Assembly (NCBI RefSeq): GCF_026341815.1
Contig: NZ_JAPENX010000002.1
Location: forward strand, 186,001 to 250,000
Length of the DNA stretch: 64,000 nucleotides
Direction: 5' to 3'
Source: Streptomyces sp. NBC_00572
GTDB taxonomy: Bacteria > Actinomycetota > Actinomycetes > Streptomycetales > Streptomycetaceae
The position numbers and the translations under genes were made by a program. Below, piece by piece: positions 60,196 through 64,000 of this stretch. The notes under the pieces were generated by a model. That model had not been told where the DNA came from and did not search any database. It saw only the letters and a program-made list of their open reading frames with translations. Position 1 is the stretch's first letter. Each line of letters opens with the position of its first letter.

Positions 60196-60792
60196 GTGCA
60201 GCTCTCCTCCGAGTCCCCTCAGCACATCGGGTCCGCCGGCGGTCGACCTCGCCGACTGCTGGTCCTGCGCCACGCCAAGAGTGCCTGGCCGGAAGGCGTT
60301 GCCGACCGGGACCGTCCCCTCGGCCCGCGCGGGCTGCGTGACGCCCCGGCCGCCGGGCGCTTCCTGGCGGAGAACGGCGGGCTGCCCGACCTCGTCCTGT
60401 GCTCCCCTGCCCGGCGCGCCCGCCACACCTGGGAACTGGCGGCCGCGGAGCTGGACAGCCCTGTGCCCACCCGCCATGACGCGCGACTGTACGGGGCCGA
60501 CGGCCCGGAGCTGCTCGACGTCCTCCACGGCGTGCCCGACGAGGTAGCGACGTTGCTCCTGGTCGGCCACAACCCCGGCCTCGAGGACCTGATCCTGCTG
60601 CTTGCCGCCGAGGCGGACGGGGCGGCCGGTACGGCGGGGACGGACAAGGACGTCCTGGACCGCGTACGGACCAAGTTCCCCACGTCCGCGATCGCCGTCC
60701 TGACCTGGTACGGCACGTGGACCGACCTGCGCCCGGGCGAGGTGCACCTCACGGACCTGGCGATTCCTCGCGGGGTCCGCGACTCGTCCTGA
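60196..60792 (+). CDS. SixA-like phosphohistidine phosphatase
   Basis: 198 aa from GTG 60196 (an upstream ATG would add 20 Arg-rich codons). Histidine-phosphatase fold with RRLLVLRHAKSAWPEGVADR (RHG motif), CSPARRARHTWELAAAEL and the second catalytic His in LLLVGHNPGLEDLI. This family removes phosphate from phosphohistidine of HPt domains, although many actinobacterial members are housekeeping. Single gene. Confidence 0.9.
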   Translation: MQLSSESPQHIGSAGGRPRRLLVLRHAKSAWPEGVADRDRPLGPRGLRDAPAAGRFLAENGGLPDLVLCSPARRARHTWELAAAELDSPVPTRHDARLYGADGPELLDVLHGVPDEVATLLLVGHNPGLEDLILLLAAEADGAAGTAGTDKDVLDRVRTKFPTSAIAVLTWYGTWTDLRPGEVHLTDLAIPRGVRDSS

Positions 60793-60895
60793 GCGCAGCT
60801 TTCGCCCGCAGACCCCGTAGGAGGGGTCGGGTCGGCGGGAGAGAACCCCACCGGCGGGTCCGGAAGCTCGGCATGCGCCACCAGGGCAGCACGCG

Positions 60896-62032
60896 TCACC
60901 AGGTGCGGTCGAGCAAGTGGGTGAACAGCACGTCCAGTTCCTGTGCTGCACCGTGCGCCAGCGACGCCTCTCGCAGGGCGCGGTGAGCAGCGTCCACGTG
61001 TCGCCGCGCTTCCTCGCGGGTCTCGGTCCGTCCGCCGGCCTCCTCCACGAGCGCCGCCACGTGTGCCGCGGTTTCGCCGTCGATCCGCTCCGCGGTGGCG
61101 AACAGCATCGCCAGTTCGTGCGCGGCCTTGCCTCCGTCGGCCAGAGCGACGAGGACCGGGTAGGTCTTCTTGCCCTGCCGAAGGTCGGCGTGGACGGGTT
61201 TTCCGGTCACTCTCGGGTCGCCCCAGATACCGAGGATGTCGTCCACCGCCTGGAATGCGAGGCCGAGATGGCGTCCGGCTCGTTCGAGCCTGCTCACGGT
61301 CCTGTCGGGGGCGCCGCCGAGGATCGCTCCGAGCGCGAGCGCGCACCCCAGCAGGGCTCCTGTCTTGTGGTCGGCCATGGACCGGTACTGTTCCGGCTCG
61401 ACCGCTCCGGGCCCGGACCAAGGACGCTCCTCGAAGCGCAGGTCCTCCGCCTGGCCGGACACCAGCGTGTTCAGGGTGTGGGAAAGGTGCCGCACCGCAG
61501 CCGCCGTGTGAGGGCCCGGGGCCTCCGCCAGGGTTGCCACGGCCTGGGCGAGGAGGGCGTCGCCGGCCAGGACGGCCGGGCCGGTCCCGTAGGCCTTCCA
61601 CACCGCCGGGCGCTGCCGGCGCAGGGCGTCGGCATCCATGATGTCGTCGTGGAGCAGGGAGAAGGTGTGCACGAGTTCGACGGCCACGGCGCCCGGGACG
61701 GCGTCGGCGCCGTCCGCGCCGACGGCCTCGGCCCCGAGCACGGCGAGCGCCTGCCGCACCCCCTTGCCCTCGGATCCGCCGGTGTCCGGGGTTCCGGCCG
61801 TGTCGGCCCAGCCCAGCGCGTACGCCGCCATCTCACCGGTCCAGGGGTGCAACCGGCCCACAGCGTCCACCAGCGCGGGCCGAACCAGCTCACGGCACCG
61901 CCCCAGGAGAACGGTCGCAGGGGTCACGTGCGTACGAGAGGTACTCGCCGGGGCCACCGCTACGGCCGTAGCGCCCGGCGACCCGCCGGGAGGCCCGCAG
62001 ACTGCCCGGGCAGACGTCGGGAGGGCGCTCAC
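60896..62032 (-). CDS. Polyprenyl diphosphate synthase
   Basis: 378 aa with both Asp-rich motifs of trans-isoprenyl diphosphate synthases: LLHDDIMDADALRRQRPAVW (first) and AFQAVDDILGIWGDPRVTGK (second), plus KTGALLGCALALGA. It condenses IPP onto an allylic primer; chain length cannot be judged reliably. The start overlaps the upstream TPR gene (ATGA), so the two are translationally coupled. The low-complexity first 38 residues may be leader or a fusion linker. No terpene cyclase lies within the window. Confidence 0.93.
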   Translation of the reverse strand: MSALPTSARAVCGPPGGSPGATAVAVAPASTSRTHVTPATVLLGRCRELVRPALVDAVGRLHPWTGEMAAYALGWADTAGTPDTGGSEGKGVRQALAVLGAEAVGADGADAVPGAVAVELVHTFSLLHDDIMDADALRRQRPAVWKAYGTGPAVLAGDALLAQAVATLAEAPGPHTAAAVRHLSHTLNTLVSGQAEDLRFEERPWSGPGAVEPEQYRSMADHKTGALLGCALALGAILGGAPDRTVSRLERAGRHLGLAFQAVDDILGIWGDPRVTGKPVHADLRQGKKTYPVLVALADGGKAAHELAMLFATAERIDGETAAHVAALVEEAGGRTETREEARRHVDAAHRALREASLAHGAAQELDVLFTHLLDRTW

Positions 62033-63177
62033 CGCAGCCCCTCCACATCGGCCTTCTGCAGGGCTTCCGTGCCGACTGACGGCAGCACCGGTCCGACTGC
62101 CCCTGTTCCGTCTCCGTTGTGGTCCGGCAGCGGGCCGACACCCAGCTCGGCCGCGGCCTTGTCCACCATGTCGCGGGCGTGCCTCAGCCCGATGCGGTCC
62201 AACGTCGTGCGCAGGTCGGCCAGCTCCTCGGCCGTGTGCGCGGTGTCACGGCCCAGGCGGGCTTCGGCCTTGACCAGGCCCAGCCTCGACAGCGCCGTCC
62301 CCCGCGGCTCCTCCATCTCGCGGAACTCCTCCAGGGCCTGCACGTACAGCTCACGGGCCTGCCCGTAACGGCCCGCCCGGTACAGCACGTTGCCGCGCAT
62401 CTTGTGGTTGTAGGCGAGCGCGCCGGTCAGCCGTATCTCCCGGCATGCCTCTTCCGCCTGCGACAGCAGGGACAGGGCCCGCTCCACGTCCCCGTCCCGT
62501 ACGGACACCACGTCGGCGATGCCCCGCAGGGCCCAAGCCCACCCGCGGCGGTCCTCGGCGCGCGACGCCGTATCGGCCGCCTCCTCGAAGAGGGCGAGGG
62601 CTTTGTCGTAGGAGCCGGTGTTGCGGTGCATCTGGGCGATGCCCTCCAGTGCCCAGACCGTGTGCCGGGCCTCGCCGCGGCGGCGGGCCTCGGCCAACAG
62701 CTCTTCGTGCAGCCTCCCCACAGCCTCGTAGTCGCCCTGAATACGACCGGTCTCGGCCAGCCCCGCCAGCGAGTAGCCCCGCACGACGACGTCCCCGCCC
62801 CGCTCTCCTGCCTCGGCTGCGAGCCCCAGCAGCCGGTACGCCAGCCTGAGCGCACCACGCTGGCGGGCCAGCGTGCCGCCGCTCCACAGCGCCCACGCCA
62901 TGGCCCCCTCGTGACCGACCGAACGCGCCGCCCGGTAGCTCGCCTTCCACGCCCGGTCGGCCTCCTCGATCCGCCCGAGCCTGCGGCATGCCTCCGCCAC
63001 GGCCAGCCCGCAGCGTGCCGCCTCCCGTCGGTTCCCGGCCTCCTCCGCCGCCCGGAGTTCCTGGACTCCGCGGGCGAGAACCTCGGGCAGGGAGGCGTTC
63101 ACCGACAGCGACCCCAGAGCCCCTTGGTACTCCGGCGCCGACGCCATCGCCGGCCTCTCAGTCACCTGACCTGCCAT
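62029..63177 (-). CDS. TPR-repeat protein coupled to the prenyl synthase
   Basis: 382 aa with about seven TPR-like helix pairs (GAMAWALWSGGTLARQRGAL, VVRGYSLAGLAETGRIQGDY, HTVWALEGIAQMHRNTGSYD, GWAWALRGIADVVSVRDGDV, GNVLYRAGRYGQARELYVQA). A protein-protein scaffold with no enzyme domain. The 4-bp ATGA overlap with the prenyl synthase gene suggests it assists or binds that enzyme or its client. ATG 63177 is first; a later ATG (MASAPEY) also fits. Confidence 0.9.
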   Translation of the reverse strand: MAGQVTERPAMASAPEYQGALGSLSVNASLPEVLARGVQELRAAEEAGNRREAARCGLAVAEACRRLGRIEEADRAWKASYRAARSVGHEGAMAWALWSGGTLARQRGALRLAYRLLGLAAEAGERGGDVVVRGYSLAGLAETGRIQGDYEAVGRLHEELLAEARRRGEARHTVWALEGIAQMHRNTGSYDKALALFEEAADTASRAEDRRGWAWALRGIADVVSVRDGDVERALSLLSQAEEACREIRLTGALAYNHKMRGNVLYRAGRYGQARELYVQALEEFREMEEPRGTALSRLGLVKAEARLGRDTAHTAEELADLRTTLDRIGLRHARDMVDKAAAELGVGPLPDHNGDGTGAVGPVLPSVGTEALQKADVEGLR

Positions 63178-63641
63178 CAGAACCTCCTCAGGTCGACTCG
63201 ACGATCAAGCCGACGCGAGGATCAAGACGTCTGTCTCAGGGCCAGGTTCCCCATCGGTAGCAATGTCCGTCTCAGTACGGGCATCGGGTCATCCTCAAGT
63301 ACTAGGCGGTGGCCGGAGCTCCTCAGCGAGACGTACGTCGGCGCGGTTCCGGCGTGTGAGGAGGATCTCGCGGCAGGGCCAGATGACGTGTCAGCCCGTG
63401 TGCGCCGGATGCCCGTCATGACCGGTGGTCCCTCCAGTGATGCGGACGTCGCACCGCGCCAAAGGGTCGCCTGCGAACGAGGCGCCTCCGCGCGGCGGCC
63501 GAAGCGGGTCGCCGGTCGGAGTCGGCCGGCGGATCGGAGTCGGCCGGCGGATCGGAGCGAGTCGAAGTCGGCCGGCGGATCGGAGCGGGTCGAAGCCGGT
63601 CGGCGGCCGGGCGCGTCGGTGCGCCGCGACCGCCGCGCGCG
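63178..63641. other. Intergenic stretch with short repeats
   Basis: About 460 bases holding the promoter side of the TPR/prenyl synthase operon (a GAGGTTCT box lies near 63180-63187) and the repeat array at 63520. No gene is supported. Confidence 0.45.
63520..63583. repeat. 18-bp direct repeats, three copies
   Basis: AGTCGGCCGGCGGATCGG occurs at 63520-63537, 63538-63555 and 63566-63583, with a degenerate fourth copy after. It lies 3' of the DUF4360-like gene. Confidence 0.85.
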
Positions 63642-64000
63642 TCAGTCGTCCGGACACTCCTTCCACGCCAGGTGATAGACGGTGCTGATGTCACCGTCCG
63701 TGGAGTCCATGGTCATGTAGCTGGTGGTGCTCGGGTTCGACGTGCCGGCGTTCACCCGGAGCTCGGTGTTGATGTTGAAGTTGCGCTGAACGCCACAGGG
63801 CGCCCACACCAGTTGTGCCCAGTCGGTGTCGTCCGTCGCCTGCCAGTTGTCCTCGTACGGGCCCCGGAAGGTGTGCGTGCGGGAGGCGGTGTTCGGTGAA
63901 CCCTGGAAGTAGTACGAGGCCTTCTCCGTACTGCTCGCTCCGTGCTGGATCGAGGCGTAGCCCCGGTAGTCGGCGCTTGCGATCGCGTAGGTGAAGCCCT
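63642..64000 (-). CDS. DUF4360-like secreted protein, C-terminal part
   Basis: 119 codons before the window edge: FTYAIASADYRGYASIQHGA, KASYYFQGSPNTASRTHTFR, DWAQLVWAPCGVQRNFNINT, then TSYMTMDSTDGDISTVYHLA and WKECPDD. This closely follows the DUF4360 family of small secreted actinobacterial proteins (cysteines at APCG and KEC). The start and signal peptide lie outside the window. Confidence 0.9.
   Translation of the reverse strand, partial: GFTYAIASADYRGYASIQHGASSTEKASYYFQGSPNTASRTHTFRGPYEDNWQATDDTDWAQLVWAPCGVQRNFNINTELRVNAGTSNPSTTSYMTMDSTDGDISTVYHLAWKECPDD

Noticed and set aside
63520..63583. 18-bp repeats considered as CRISPR or iteron origin
   Set aside because: Adjacent copies lack spacers, there is no Rep or Cas gene nearby, and the units are low-complexity GC.

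Overview
The window is high-GC DNA typical of Streptomyces. Supporting families are a subtilisin inhibitor (SSI), FG-GAP and RTX-type secreted proteins, a CGNR-type regulator, a DUF4360-like secreted protein, a SpoIIE-type phosphatase, many GTG/TTG starts and GTGA/ATGA stop-start overlaps. The density of insertion-sequence remnants and broken genes suggests an accessory chromosomal region, perhaps an arm. This is inference: there is no rRNA gene or replication origin in the window to anchor it.

Layout. 1-11 kb: SSI-type protease inhibitor, small secreted and membrane proteins, an ABM-fold monooxygenase divergent from a TetR regulator with two matching operators, an FG-GAP protein, a DUF5954-like protein and a truncated S1 RNA-binding protein. 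11.4-24 kb: a compact gene cluster that looks biosynthetic. It has a StrR/ParB-like regulator fused in frame to a 3-hydroxyisobutyrate-dehydrogenase-type reductase. A leftward, translationally coupled operon encodes HpcH/HpaI aldolase, cupin, alpha/beta hydrolase, acyl carrier protein, GNAT, acyl-AMP ligase, VOC protein and GNAT. A divergent rightward operon encodes an unrecognised 426-aa protein, ferredoxin, a haem-oxygenase-like diiron oxidase and a KAS III-like enzyme with a rearranged active site. No modular PKS or NRPS is present. 24-31 kb: cold-shock protein, MFS exporter with a divergent CGNR regulator, a hypothetical gene, decayed genes and a beta-propeller-like lipoprotein.

31.4-35.5 kb is a mobile-element island. 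It holds a complete IS5-type element with a TAA duplication, and an IS110-type element whose ends can be placed to the base because it splits an older IS5-type transposase gene. 36.9-46.4 kb: DUF805 and DedA-like membrane proteins, a decayed gene, a three-gene operon of unknown function (914-aa, 61-aa and 524-aa products) and a frameshifted Gly-rich RTX protein. 46.7-50.3 kb: a LuxR-type regulator, a small ABM-like gene, a 191-bp MITE inserted at a CTAG stop codon, and an IS5-type element with a -1 frameshift and a passenger gene.

50.7-64 kb returns to ordinary chromosomal genes: small DUF proteins, DoxX, a cupin divergent from a LysR regulator, a 2H phosphoesterase, FKBP, initiator tRNA-Met, a PAS/PP2C phosphatase, a secreted lipase, SixA, a polyprenyl diphosphate synthase coupled to a TPR protein, and a DUF4360-like protein cut by the window end.

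Most interesting: the 11.4-24 kb cluster (reductase and aldolase resembling the GarR/GarL pair, ligase plus ACP, diiron oxidase plus ferredoxin, and the altered KAS III); the 914-aa operon; and the IS110 insertion with a recoverable CT core and long left end.
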